NCBI RefSeq assembly: GCF_001598855.1
Contig: NZ_BCZS01000002.1
Location: 186,001-250,000 of the forward strand
Source of the DNA: Pluralibacter gergoviae ATCC 33028 = NBRC 105706
GTDB lineage: Bacteria; Pseudomonadota; Gammaproteobacteria; Enterobacterales; Enterobacteriaceae
DNA length: 64,000 nt
Direction of reading: 5' to 3'
This document shows positions 53,501 to 62,524 of the stretch, one piece after another; the stretch's first letter is position 1; each line of letters starts with the position of its first letter. A program made the translations under genes and the position numbers. The notes under the pieces were generated by a model. It was not told where the DNA came from and made no database searches. It saw only the letters and a program-made list of their open reading frames with translations.

Positions 53501-53603
53501 CGGCACCGTCAGCGGCGGCGTTGACAACAAAGGCACCCTGCAGGTGGGTCAGAGCGGCCTCCCCGCTGCGGAGCCGGCGAACGCGGTCCGCGCGGCGACC
53601 TGA
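50553..53603 (+). pseudogene. autotransporter adhesin, passenger part up to a frameshift
   Basis: N-terminal 1016 residues of a large autotransporter. The ATG at 50553 has AGGAG 5 bases upstream. A signal peptide (LSFLASCICLAVGSSQAYA) leads into a passenger made of short beta-helix rungs: repeated G-G-T-I-x-G units at residues 150-300, then pertactin/AIDA-like repeats with STLALENGAA-type wording and DVRGGTLQMNN. The frame stops at the TGA at 53601 (ending PANAVRAAT). The next reading frame continues the same protein (GDLSNSGTVQLAQ from 53594) through to the barrel. One base appears to be missing between about 53555 and 53600, possibly in the CCCC run. Confidence 0.75.
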
Positions 53604-53650
53604 GCAACAGCGGCACCGTCCAGCTGGCCCAGATCGGCAGCGATGCGCAG

Positions 53651-55156
53651 GTGGGCAATACGCTGACGGTGAACGGCAACTATGCCGGCAACGGCGGCAA
53701 AATCCGCTTTAACACCGTGCTCGGCGACGATAGTTCACTGACCGACCACATGACCGTGGAGGGCGATACCAGCGGCACCACCCTGGTCAGCGTCGCCAAC
53801 GCCGGCGGCACCGGCGCGCGGACCCTCAACGGCATTGAACTGATTGCGGTTAACGGAAATTCCGCAGGGGAGTTCGTGCAGGACGGACGCATCGCGGCGG
53901 GCGCCTACGACTATACGCTGGGGCGCGGCGTCGGGGCGGCGAGCAATAAAAACTGGTACCTGACCAACGAAGCGACGGAGCCGACAAACCCGACCGAGCC
54001 AACCGATCCTACGGACCCGGGCGATCCCGGTACGCCGCCGGTCGATCCGGGTAATCCAACCGATCCGGGCGATCCCGGCACGCCGCCGGTCGATCCCGGC
54101 AATCCGACCAGTCCGACGGATCCAGGCGAGCCGACCAACCCGGGCACGCCGCCAACTGCGCCAGCGAAGCCCGCCTACCGTCCGGAGGCCGGGAGCTACA
54201 TCGCCAATATCGCGGCGGCCAACACCATGTTTATCACCCGCCTGCACGACAGGCTGGGCGAAACCCAGTACACCGACGCCCTGACCGGCGAGCAGCGGGT
54301 GACCAGCCTGTGGATGCGCCAGGTGGGCACCCACAACCGCTGGAAGGACAGCTCCGGGCAGTTGAAAACCCGCAGCAACCAGTACGTTATTATGCTTGGC
54401 GGCGACGTGGCGCAGTGGAGCAGCAGCGGTCTCGACCGCGGCCACCTCGGGCTGATGGCGGGCTACGGCAACAACAGCAGCCATACGCACTCCAGCGCCA
54501 CGGGCTACGGCTCAGACGGCAAAGTGCACGGCTATAACGTCGGCATTTACGGCACCTGGTACGCCAACGACGCCGATAAGACCGGCCTGTACGTGGATAC
54601 CTGGGCGAGCTACAGCTGGCTGAAAAACTCGGTCAACGGTGAAGATCTCGCCAGCGAAAGCTATCACTCTAAGGGCTTCACCGGCTCGCTGGAGACCGGC
54701 TACACCTGGCAGGTCGGCGAGTTCTACGGCAGCAAGGGGACGCTGAGTAAGGTCTACATCCAGCCGCAGGCGCAGGCTATCTGGATGGGCGTCAGGGCGA
54801 AGAACCACACCGAGGATAACGGGACCCGCGTCAGCAGCGACGGCGACGGCAACGTGCTGACCCGCCTCGGCGCCCGGGCTTATCTCAACAGCTACAGCAA
54901 GCTCGATGAGGGCAAACAGCGCGAGTTCCAGCCCTTTATCGAGGCTAACTGGATCCACAATACCCGCCGCTTCAGCACCAAAATGGACGGCGTGCGCCTG
55001 AGCCAGGAGGGGGCGCGCAACCTGGGCGAGGTCAAGACCGGGGTTGAGGGCAAGCTGAGCAATAACCTCACCGCGTGGGGCAACGTCGGCCAGCAGCTTG
55101 GCGATCATAAATACAGCAATACGGAAGCGATGCTGGGCGTGAAGTACAGCTGGTAG
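53651..55156 (+). pseudogene. autotransporter adhesin, 3' part with beta-barrel domain
   Basis: 501 residues in the frame that follows the shift; sense already resumes at about 53594. It contains the end of the passenger, a proline-glycine-aspartate linker with repeats, and a C-terminal translocator barrel of about 290 residues starting near AYRPEAGSYIANIAAANTMF and ending with the aromatic beta-signal VKYSW. The N-terminal half is the preceding entry. If the frameshift is an assembly error the full protein would be about 1535 residues and exposed on the cell surface. As read, this part has no signal peptide and should not be exported. Confidence 0.75.
54014..54109 (+). repeat. two 48-bp tandem repeats in the adhesin linker
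   Basis: Two copies (54014-54061 and 54062-54109) encode DPGDPGTPPVDPGNPT. They form part of the proline-rich linker before the barrel and could change copy number by slippage in frame. Confidence 0.85.
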
Positions 55157-55166
55157 GAAAAGCGTG

Positions 55167-55199
55167 AAAAAAATGGCCACCGCAAGCGGTGGCCATTTT
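55167..55199. terminator. bidirectional terminator between the adhesin and ppa
   Basis: AAATGGCCACCG-caag-CGGTGGCCATTT, with A-run before and T-run after, serves both converging genes. Confidence 0.85.
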
Positions 55200-55216
55200 C
55201 TATTTCTGGCAGAAAC

Positions 55217-55747
55217 TTATTTCTTCTGCGCGCGCTCGAAGGAGGCGATGATTTCAGCTTTGGCCGCGTCAGCGTTATCCCAGCCGTCAACTTTAACCCA
55301 CTTGCCGCTTTCCAGATCTTTGTAGTGCTCAAAGAAGTGGGTGATCTGCGCTTTCAGCAGGTCCGGCAGGTCGTTCACGTCTTTGATGTGATCGTACTCT
55401 TTGCTCAGCTTGGTGTGCGGAACCGCAACCAGCTTGGCATCTTCACCGGATTCGTCGGTCATTTTCAGCACGCCAACCGGACGGCAGCGGATCACTGAGC
55501 CCGGCTCCAGCGGATACGGGGTCGGGACCAGTACGTCAACCGGGTCGCCGTCCAGGGAGAGCGTGTGGTTGATGTAGCCGTAGTTGCACGGGTAGAACAT
55601 GGCGGTAGACATGAAGCGGTCAACGAACAGCGCGCCGCTCTCTTTATCCACTTCGTATTTGATTGGGTCGGCATTGGCCGGGATTTCGATAACTACGTAG
55701 ATGTCTTCAGGCAGCTCTTTGCCCGCCGGGACGTTGAGTAAGCTCAT
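55217..55747 (-). CDS. ppa: inorganic pyrophosphatase
   Basis: 176 residues from the ATG at 55745-55747, as in E. coli. Family I soluble enzyme: [19 protein letters not shown], and the signature DGDPVDVLV with its metal-binding aspartates. Hydrolyses PPi to drive biosynthesis. A longer open frame upstream (to 56698) is antisense to ytfQ and not real. Confidence 0.97.
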   Translation of the reverse strand: MSLLNVPAGKELPEDIYVVIEIPANADPIKYEVDKESGALFVDRFMSTAMFYPCNYGYINHTLSLDGDPVDVLVPTPYPLEPGSVIRCRPVGVLKMTDESGEDAKLVAVPHTKLSKEYDHIKDVNDLPDLLKAQITHFFEHYKDLESGKWVKVDGWDNADAAKAEIIASFERAQKK

Positions 55748-55886
55748 GTCTGATTCCTTAAAATGTCGTTCGATCAAGTGCCGGACATTATAGCCAACTG
55801 TGCTTAAAAGTCCTGAACTCTTTTCTCCGCCGCCGCCGGTAAAAGGCGAAAAATCCATAAACATAGCGGCCTGCTGAATACCCATA

Positions 55887-55900
55887 TGAAAGCGCTTACA
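55887..55900. promoter_or_regulatory. LacI/GalR-type operator candidate before ytfQ
   Basis: TGAAAGCGCTTACA is a near-perfect palindrome with the central CG of LacI-family operators, 116 bases before ytfQ. Its core AAGCGCTTAC recurs at 56022-56031 inside codons 3-6 of ytfQ, 132 bases away. Confidence 0.5.
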
Positions 55901-56015
55901 AATAACGGCGGCTCTTTGCGGAACTGTGACCTCGCGCATTTCGTTCATTCGGGCATTGTCTATAGTTTCGGCAGTTGACGCTTTTAACAACAATAACCCC
56001 GCGAGGATACCTCTT

Positions 56016-56972
56016 ATGTGGAAGCGCTTACTTCTTGTCTCTGCCGTCACCGCCGCCGCGTCGTCCGCGGCAGTCGCCGCTCCGTTAACTGTCGGTTTTT
56101 CACAGGTGGGTTCCGAGTCGGGCTGGCGCGCCGCCGAAACCAGCGTGGCGAAAAGCGAGGCCAGCAAGCGCGGCATTACTCTGAAAATCGCCGACGGCCA
56201 GCAGAAGCAGGAGAACCAGATCAAGGCCGTGCGCTCGTTTATTGCCCAGGGCGTTGACGCTATCTTTATCGCGCCGGTCGTGGCGACCGGCTGGGAGCCG
56301 GTGCTGAAAGAGGCGAAGCAGGCCAAGATTCCGGTCTTCCTGCTGGACCGCTCCATCGATGTGAAAGACAAGTCGCTGTATATGACAACGGTTACCGCCG
56401 ACAACGTGCTGGAAGGCAAGCTTATCGGCGACTGGCTGGTGAAGACCGAAAACGGCAAGCCGTGTAACGTCGTCGAGCTGCAGGGCACCGTGGGCGCCAG
56501 CGTGGCGATTGACCGTAAGAAGGGCTTCGCCGAGGCGATAGCTAAAGCGCCAAACATCAAGATTATCCGCTCCCAGTCCGGCGACTTTACCCGCAGCAAG
56601 GGTAAAGAAGTCATGGAGAGCTTTATCAAGGCCGAGAATAACGGCAAAAACATCTGCATGGTGTACGCCCACAACGACGATATGGCCATCGGCGCCATTC
56701 AGGCGATAAAAGAGGCGGGGCTCAAGCCGGGCAAAGATATTCTCACCGGATCTATCGACGGCGTGCCGGATATCTATAAGGCGATGCTCGCGGGTGAGGC
56801 GAACGCCAACGTTGAGCTGACGCCAAACATGGCGGGTCCGGCGTTTGACGCGCTGGAGAAATTCAAAAAGGACGGCACCGTGCCGCCGAAGCTGACCCTG
56901 ACGCACTCGCAGCTCTATCTGCCGGCGGATGCCCAGGCGCAGCTGGATAAGAAAAAGGATATGGGGTACTGA
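56016..56972 (+). CDS. ytfQ: galactofuranose-binding periplasmic protein YtfQ
   Basis: 318 residues from the ATG at 56016, the E. coli length. Signal peptide [20 protein letters not shown]; mature LacI-like binding protein with [32 protein letters not shown] and [18 protein letters not shown]. Captures galactofuranose for the YtfR-YtfT-YjfF importer. GAGGA stands upstream; the next gene follows 157 bases later, across a cluster of palindromes. Confidence 0.96.
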   Translation: MWKRLLLVSAVTAAASSAAVAAPLTVGFSQVGSESGWRAAETSVAKSEASKRGITLKIADGQQKQENQIKAVRSFIAQGVDAIFIAPVVATGWEPVLKEAKQAKIPVFLLDRSIDVKDKSLYMTTVTADNVLEGKLIGDWLVKTENGKPCNVVELQGTVGASVAIDRKKGFAEAIAKAPNIKIIRSQSGDFTRSKGKEVMESFIKAENNGKNICMVYAHNDDMAIGAIQAIKEAGLKPGKDILTGSIDGVPDIYKAMLAGEANANVELTPNMAGPAFDALEKFKKDGTVPPKLTLTHSQLYLPADAQAQLDKKKDMGY

Positions 56973-56984
56973 GTTTACTCTTTC

Positions 56985-57116
56985 CCCTTCACCCTAACCC
57001 TCTCCCCGTAGGGAAGAGGGGACCGGTTAGCGGAGTTTTCTCCCTCTCCGCGCGGGGAGAGGGGCAGGTTAGCGAGGTTTTCTCCCGCAGGGAGAAGGCC
57101 GGGGTGAGGGTGACAC
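56985..57116. repeat. cluster of REP-like palindromes between ytfQ and ytfR
   Basis: The gap carries several GC-rich inverted repeats of the CCCTCTCCC...GGGAGAGGG type, among them CCCTCTCC-gcgc-GGGGAGAGGG and TTCTCCC-gca-GGGAGAA, with a CACCCTAACCC motif at one end and GGGGTGAGGGTG at the other. Such repeats are frequent in Klebsiella and Enterobacter. They may protect the ytfQ 3' end and so favour the binding protein over the membrane parts. Confidence 0.65.
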
Positions 57117-57129
57117 AGTGAGCAGAACC

Positions 57130-58635
57130 ATGAGCGAAATATCCCAACGCCAGGACATACTTCGCACCGAAGGACTGAGCAAATTCTTCCCCGGCGTCAA
57201 GGCGCTGGATAACGTCAACTTCAGCCTGCGGCGCGGCGAGATCATGGCCCTGCTCGGCGAAAACGGCGCCGGGAAATCCACGCTTATTAAGGTCCTGACC
57301 GGGGTGTATCACGCCGATCGCGGCACCATCTGGCTGGAGGGCGAAACCATCTCGCCGAAAAATACCGCCCACGCCCAGATGCTCGGTATCGGCACGGTGT
57401 ATCAGGAGGTTAACCTGCTGCCGAATATGTCGGTGGCGGATAACCTGTTTATTGGCCGGGAGCCCCGGCGCTTCGGCCTGCTTCGCCGCCGCGAAATGCA
57501 GCAGCGCGCCACCGCGCTGATGGCCGCCTACGGCTTCTCGCTGGACGTCAGCCAGCCGCTTAATCGCTTCTCGGTGGCGATGCAGCAGATCGTCGCCATC
57601 TGCCGGGCTATCGATCTCTCCGCCAAAGTGCTGATCCTCGACGAACCCACCGCCAGCCTCGACGCCCAGGAAGTGGAGATGCTGTTCACCCTGATGCGCC
57701 AGCTGCGCGATCGTGGCGTCAGCCTGATCTTCGTTACCCACTTTCTCGATCAGGTCTACCAGGTCAGCGACCGCATCACCGTCCTGCGCAACGGCGGCTT
57801 CGTCGGCTGTCGCGAAACGGCGGAACTGCCGGAGATTGAGCTGGTGAAAATGATGCTCGGCCGCGAGCTGGAGACCAACGCCCTGCAGCGCGCCGGGCGC
57901 ACGCTGCTGAGCGACAGGCCGGTGGCGGCATTTCACGGCTACGGCAAGAAGGGCGTCATCGAACCTTTCGACCTGCAGGTCAGGCCGGGCGAGATTGTCG
58001 GCCTGGCGGGGCTGCTGGGATCCGGGCGCACCGAGACGGCGGAGGTTATTTTCGGCGTGAAAACCGCCGACAGCGGTACGGCGGAGATTAAGGGCAATCC
58101 GATCAGGCTGCGTTCCCCGCACCGGGCCTCCTGCGCCGGGATCGGCTTTTGCCCGGAGGATCGCAAAACCGACGGTATTATCGCCGCCGCCTCGGTGCGG
58201 GAGAACATCATTCTCGCTCTGCAGGCGCAGCGCGGCTGGCTGCGGCCGATCCCCCGCCGCGAGCAGAACGCTATCGCCGAACGCTTTATTCGCCAGCTCG
58301 GCATCCGCACCCCCAGCGCCGAACAGCCGATCGAGTTCCTCTCCGGCGGCAATCAGCAGAAGGTGCTGCTGTCGCGCTGGCTGCTGACTAAACCCCAGTT
58401 TCTGATCCTCGATGAGCCCACCCGCGGCATCGACGTCGGGGCGCACGCGGAGATTATTCGCCTGATCGAAACCCTCTGCGCCGACGGCCTGGCGCTGCTG
58501 GTGATCTCCTCCGAGCTGGAGGAGCTGGTGGGCTATGCGGATCGGGTCATTATCCTGCGCGACCGCAGACAGGTGGCGGAGATCCCGCTGGAGGCGCTGT
58601 CGGTGACGGCCATCATGAATGCCATTGCGGCTTAA
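57130..58635 (+). CDS. ytfR: galactofuranose ABC transporter ATP-binding protein YtfR
   Basis: 501 residues from the ATG at 57130 (a GTG at 57118 is in frame), versus 500 in E. coli. Two ABC domains: Walker A LLGENGAGKST with RFSVAMQQ and LILDEPTASLD in the first; GLLGSGRTE, LSGGNQQK and LILDEPTRGID in the second. Powers sugar import with YtfT and YjfF. Confidence 0.96.
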   Translation: MSEISQRQDILRTEGLSKFFPGVKALDNVNFSLRRGEIMALLGENGAGKSTLIKVLTGVYHADRGTIWLEGETISPKNTAHAQMLGIGTVYQEVNLLPNMSVADNLFIGREPRRFGLLRRREMQQRATALMAAYGFSLDVSQPLNRFSVAMQQIVAICRAIDLSAKVLILDEPTASLDAQEVEMLFTLMRQLRDRGVSLIFVTHFLDQVYQVSDRITVLRNGGFVGCRETAELPEIELVKMMLGRELETNALQRAGRTLLSDRPVAAFHGYGKKGVIEPFDLQVRPGEIVGLAGLLGSGRTETAEVIFGVKTADSGTAEIKGNPIRLRSPHRASCAGIGFCPEDRKTDGIIAAASVRENIILALQAQRGWLRPIPRREQNAIAERFIRQLGIRTPSAEQPIEFLSGGNQQKVLLSRWLLTKPQFLILDEPTRGIDVGAHAEIIRLIETLCADGLALLVISSELEELVGYADRVIILRDRRQVAEIPLEALSVTAIMNAIAA

Positions 58636-58648
58636 GGAGGCACCCGTG

Positions 58649-59671
58649 ATGCCCCAATCTGTTCCCCAGGCAGAGCGCACAAAGCGCACTTTCCGCTGGC
58701 CCACCGGGACACCGCAAATCGTGGCCCTGCTGCTGGTGCTGGCGGTCGATAGCCTCGTCTCGCCGCACTTTTTCCAGATAGCCCTGCAGGATGGCCGGCT
58801 GTTCGGCAGCCCGATCGACATCCTCAATCGCGCCGCGCCGGTGGCGCTGCTGGCGATCGGCATGACGCTGGTGATCGCCACCGGCGGTATAGACCTCTCC
58901 GTCGGCGCGGTGATGGCCATTGCCGGCGCCACGGCGGCGTCGATGGTGGTGGCCGGGCACGGCCTGCCGCTGGTGCTGCTGGCTGCGCTGGCCACCGGTG
59001 TGCTGGCCGGCCTGTGGAACGGCATTCTGGTGGCGGTGCTGAAAATTCAGCCCTTCGTCGCCACCCTGATCCTGATGGTCGCCGGGCGCGGCGTGGCGCA
59101 GCTGATCACCGCCGGGCAGATTGTTACCTTCGACGCGCCGTCGCTGGCCTGGCTCGGCAGCGGCAAGCTGCTGCTGTTTCCGGCGCCGGTGATCATTGCC
59201 CTGCTGACGCTGATCGTCTTCTGGCTGTTTATCCGCAAAACCGCGCTGGGGATGTTTATCGAAGCGGTCGGCATTAACATTCGCGCGGCAAAAAACGCCG
59301 GGGTCAATACCCGGCTGGTGGTGATGCTGAGCTACGTGCTGAGCGGCGTCTGCGCCGCTATCGCCGGGGTGATCGTGGCGGCGGACATTCGCGGTGCGGA
59401 CGCCAACAACGCCGGACTGTGGCTGGAGCTGGACGCCATTCTGGCGGTAGTTATCGGCGGCGGTTCGCTGATGGGCGGGCGCTTCAATATGCTGCTGTCG
59501 GTGGTGGGGGCGCTGATTATTCAGGGGATGAATACCGGTATTCTGCTCTCCGGCTTCCAGCCGGAGCTGAATCAGGTGGTGAAGGCGGTGGTGGTGCTCT
59601 GCGTGCTGGTGGTGCAGTCGCCGCGTTTTATCGCGCTGTTAAAAAGAGGGCGGGGCCATGCTAAAACGTAA
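58649..59671 (+). CDS. ytfT: galactofuranose ABC transporter permease YtfT
   Basis: 340 residues from the ATG at 58649, with AAGGAGG upstream (E. coli 341). RbsC-type permease with about eight to ten membrane segments and GGIDLSVGAVMAIAGA early in the protein. Starts 13 bases after ytfR and overlaps yjfF by 14 bases. Confidence 0.95.
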   Translation: MPQSVPQAERTKRTFRWPTGTPQIVALLLVLAVDSLVSPHFFQIALQDGRLFGSPIDILNRAAPVALLAIGMTLVIATGGIDLSVGAVMAIAGATAASMVVAGHGLPLVLLAALATGVLAGLWNGILVAVLKIQPFVATLILMVAGRGVAQLITAGQIVTFDAPSLAWLGSGKLLLFPAPVIIALLTLIVFWLFIRKTALGMFIEAVGINIRAAKNAGVNTRLVVMLSYVLSGVCAAIAGVIVAADIRGADANNAGLWLELDAILAVVIGGGSLMGGRFNMLLSVVGALIIQGMNTGILLSGFQPELNQVVKAVVVLCVLVVQSPRFIALLKRGRGHAKT

Positions 59672-60656
59672 TCTGCCGCTGATGATCACGCTCGGGGTGT
59701 TTATCCTCGGCTATCTCTACTGCCTGACCCAGTTTCCGGGCTTTGCCTCGACGCGGGTCATCTGCAATATCCTGACCGACAACGCTTTCCTCGGCATTAT
59801 CGCCGTGGGCATGACGTTCGTGATCCTCTCCGGCGGCATCGACCTTTCGGTCGGGTCAGCGATCGCCTTTACCGGTGTCTTTCTCGCTAAGGCGATCGGT
59901 TTCTGGGGGATGTCGCCGCTGATGGCCTTTCCGCTGGTGCTGGTGATGGGCTGCGCTTTCGGCGCCTTCATGGGCCTGCTTATCGACGGGCTAAAAATCC
60001 CGGCCTTTATTATTACCCTCGCCGGAATGTTCTTCCTGCGCGGGGTCAGCTATCTGATCTCCGAAGAGTCGATTCCGATTAATCATCCGGTCTACGAGCA
60101 GCTTTCCGATATGGCGTGGATGATCCCCGGCGGCGGGCGGCTGAGCGCAATGGGGCTGCTAATGCTGCTGGTGGTGGTGGCGGGGATTTTCCTCGCCCAC
60201 CGCACCCGCTTCGGCAATCAGGTCTACGCCATCGGCGGCAGCGCCAGTTCGGCAAACCTGATGGGGATCTCCACCCGCAGCACCACCGTGCGCATCTATA
60301 TGCTGTCGACAGGCCTTGCGACCCTCGCCGGAATTGTCTTCTCCGTCTACACCCAGGCGGGCTACGCCCTGGCCGGAGTCGGCGTCGAGCTGGACGCCAT
60401 CGCCTCGGTGGTGATTGGCGGCACGCTGCTCAGCGGCGGCGTCGGCACGGTACTCGGCACGCTGTTCGGCGTCGGCATTCAGGGGCTTATTCAGACCTAT
60501 ATCAACTTCGACGGCACGCTCAGTTCGTGGTGGACCAAAATCGCCATCGGCATCCTGCTGTTTATCTTTATTGCCCTGCAGCGCGGCCTGACGGTGCTGT
60601 GGGAGCAGCGGCAGAACGCGCCGGTGAAGCGGGTGGCTATCCGCCCGCCAGCGTGA
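59658..60656 (+). CDS. yjfF: galactofuranose ABC transporter permease YjfF
   Basis: 332 residues (E. coli 331). Second RbsC-type permease, with SGGIDLSVGSAIAFTG and SVVIGGTLLSGGVGT. Pairs with YtfT. Last gene of ytfQRT-yjfF; its 3' end overlaps the convergent hipA-like gene by 20 bases. Confidence 0.95.
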   Translation: MLKRNLPLMITLGVFILGYLYCLTQFPGFASTRVICNILTDNAFLGIIAVGMTFVILSGGIDLSVGSAIAFTGVFLAKAIGFWGMSPLMAFPLVLVMGCAFGAFMGLLIDGLKIPAFIITLAGMFFLRGVSYLISEESIPINHPVYEQLSDMAWMIPGGGRLSAMGLLMLLVVVAGIFLAHRTRFGNQVYAIGGSASSANLMGISTRSTTVRIYMLSTGLATLAGIVFSVYTQAGYALAGVGVELDAIASVVIGGTLLSGGVGTVLGTLFGVGIQGLIQTYINFDGTLSSWWTKIAIGILLFIFIALQRGLTVLWEQRQNAPVKRVAIRPPA

Positions 60657-61908
60657 AGGCCTGCGACATTGCCTCCTGTTCGCGGGCGGGAAGGGCGAGA
60701 TGATGGGCGATCGTTTGCCACTGGCTGACGATCGCTCTGAAGTCGGCAATAATGCCGTCCGCCTCGGCCAGGCCGAGGCGAAAATAGCCCGCCACCTCGC
60801 GAGCCAGTTCGAGATCGAGCGCGTTATCGGCCTGCGTAATATTGAGCTTTAGCCCATCGGCGCGGGCGACCGGGTTGATATCGTAGGCCTCGCTGAGCCG
60901 CCAGCCTCTTCCCGGAACCAGAATAAAACCATGATTACGCAGGTGATCGTCGGCATTAGAGACGAGAAGATTAAAGACGATCCGCGACCACAGCTCGCGT
61001 AGATCGGCCTGTGTTTGCGCGCCGTGTCTTATCAGAACATCGGCAAGCTCCAGGTAGCTGACGCCTGTGGCGGCATCATCATCGTCCTGGTGTCGGGTCA
61101 GGGTCATGGCGGATGCAAAGTGAAAGCGCTGTCCGGACGGCGTTCTGTCGAAGCGGCGGACGAGGAAGGTGTGGTAAGGGCTGGCAAATTTGCGCGCCTG
61201 GGCGGGAGCGACATTCAGTCCACAGCCGACCGCGAGGGCGTTCACCACCATTTCCCAGCCGCCAACGTCATAGTCATCCCGGGCGCTGGGAAATTTAGCA
61301 ATATACAGCTGGCCGCTGTCATCGACGACGCTGGCCTTCGGCCGGGCACCGCCCAGCGAACCGCCGGGCGCAATCAGCATTCTGAGCCACTGCTGGCCCA
61401 TGAGCGCGCTATTGTCTACGTCGTTTTCCAGCGCCAGGCTGGCCCTTTCCAGGGCAGGGAGTTCGGTAAAAGGAGGCGCTGCAGTATCCGTGCGGTTATC
61501 GAGAAACGCGCCGCGATCCTCCAGCCTGTAGCGCAGCGCGCCAACGCGATAGAGATCGTGGACGCCCAGCAGATAATCGGATTCGTAAAGCTGGGTTCCC
61601 GGCGGCAGAGCGCCGGCGCGAATATCCCGCTCCAGGCGCCGCTTCATGAGCATTCGTCCCCAGCGGTCGGGGCAGGAATCTGCGAACACGCCAAACTTGT
61701 CCCGAGGCTGGGCGGGATATTGCGCGCCCGTAAACATTGCGATTTCCGGATCCAGAGGCAAAAAGTTAAGCGCAGGATCGTTTAGCGCCTGCGGATCGTA
61801 TTCAAATTCAAAAAGCTCGCGCGCGCGTGTTCGCCGGCCGTGCAGAAAACCGATTCGCCTCGGGCCGCGCAGACCGTCCCAGTCTGCATACACGCCGATC
61901 GTTGCCAT
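60637..61908 (-). CDS. HipA-family toxin kinase
   Basis: 423 residues from the ATG at 61906-61908, with AAGGAG about 7 bases upstream; a TTG at 61914 is in frame. N-terminal HipA_N part with a GVFADSCPDRWGRMLM segment, the ATP loop SLGGARPKASVV, and the kinase core VFNLLVSNADDHLRNHGF with catalytic D/N, followed by SEAYDINPV (DIxP metal motif). HipA kinases phosphorylate a glutamyl-tRNA synthetase or related target; this branch is longer and divergent, so the target is unknown. It starts 2 bases after the stop of the antitoxin gene, on the same strand. Confidence 0.88.
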   Translation of the reverse strand: MATIGVYADWDGLRGPRRIGFLHGRRTRARELFEFEYDPQALNDPALNFLPLDPEIAMFTGAQYPAQPRDKFGVFADSCPDRWGRMLMKRRLERDIRAGALPPGTQLYESDYLLGVHDLYRVGALRYRLEDRGAFLDNRTDTAAPPFTELPALERASLALENDVDNSALMGQQWLRMLIAPGGSLGGARPKASVVDDSGQLYIAKFPSARDDYDVGGWEMVVNALAVGCGLNVAPAQARKFASPYHTFLVRRFDRTPSGQRFHFASAMTLTRHQDDDDAATGVSYLELADVLIRHGAQTQADLRELWSRIVFNLLVSNADDHLRNHGFILVPGRGWRLSEAYDINPVARADGLKLNITQADNALDLELAREVAGYFRLGLAEADGIIADFRAIVSQWQTIAHHLALPAREQEAMSQAFTLAGG

Positions 61909-61910
61909 GC

Positions 61911-62366
61911 TCAATCTCCTTTTGTGGCTGCCCCCGGGCGTTTTAGTAATGCCGCAAGGGCGGATGAGGTATTTTCAATATCGCTTTCGCTGTTCCGCTG
62001 ACGCGATGCGGCCCGCGGGCGCATTTTTGATGGCGTCTCCCGCGGAGCATCCTGCCGACGCGCGCGGGATTGCGGTGGCAAGGCGAGGCGAGAGTCCTGA
62101 AGCTGACGACCGACCAAATCTTCGGCGGCCAGCTTGTTTAGATCCTCTTCAAGTCCCAGTACCTGCATCACCGATAGCCAGGCACCGATGGTAACGCCGG
62201 CCCCGCCGGACTCCAGCGAGCGCAGCGTCATGGGCGACATCCCCGCGCGCTCGGCTACCTGCCTGGCGGTGAGCCTGCGGCGCAGGCGCGCGAGCCTCAG
62301 CCGCTCGCCAAAATCGACAAGCAGCGCAGTGGTATCGGGAAGAAGTGGAGCCGTTTTTTTCGCCAT
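61911..62366 (-). CDS. HipB-like HTH antitoxin
   Basis: 151 residues. N-terminal XRE-type HTH (about 18-75) with [22 protein letters not shown] basic, disordered C-terminal tail (about 95-151) is longer than in E. coli HipB. It precedes the HipA-like gene directly and a palindrome lies just before its start, so it probably neutralises the kinase and represses its own operon. Confidence 0.85.
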   Translation of the reverse strand: MAKKTAPLLPDTTALLVDFGERLRLARLRRRLTARQVAERAGMSPMTLRSLESGGAGVTIGAWLSVMQVLGLEEDLNKLAAEDLVGRQLQDSRLALPPQSRARRQDAPRETPSKMRPRAASRQRNSESDIENTSSALAALLKRPGAATKGD

Positions 62367-62372
62367 AATGCT

Positions 62373-62412
62373 AATATTTTAGCTTTTTATCGCATGATAA
62401 GGCTAAAATATT
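62373..62412. promoter_or_regulatory. palindromic operator candidate of the hipBA-like operon
   Basis: A perfect 11-bp inverted repeat, AATATTTTAGC (62373-62383) and GCTAAAATATT (62402-62412), with an inner TTATC-gcat-GATAA palindrome, lies 7 bases before the antitoxin start. Position and symmetry suggest autoregulation by the HTH protein. Confidence 0.6.
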
Positions 62413-62524
62413 TACACTTTATTCAGCTGTGATTTGCTACATCATACCCTGCGCGCTCGCCCCCTCAAGACAGCGCAGGCAACTTTTGCTACAGTGCCCG
62501 CAGTCTGAACTGAGCGGGGCGGGT

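Noticed and set aside
55748-56698. N-terminal extension of ppa giving 493 residues
   Set aside because: The extension lies antisense to ytfQ and crosses its promoter; standard Ppa starts at 55747.
56989-59025. 678-codon frame antisense to ytfR
   Set aside because: Contradicted by the strong ABC motifs on the plus strand.
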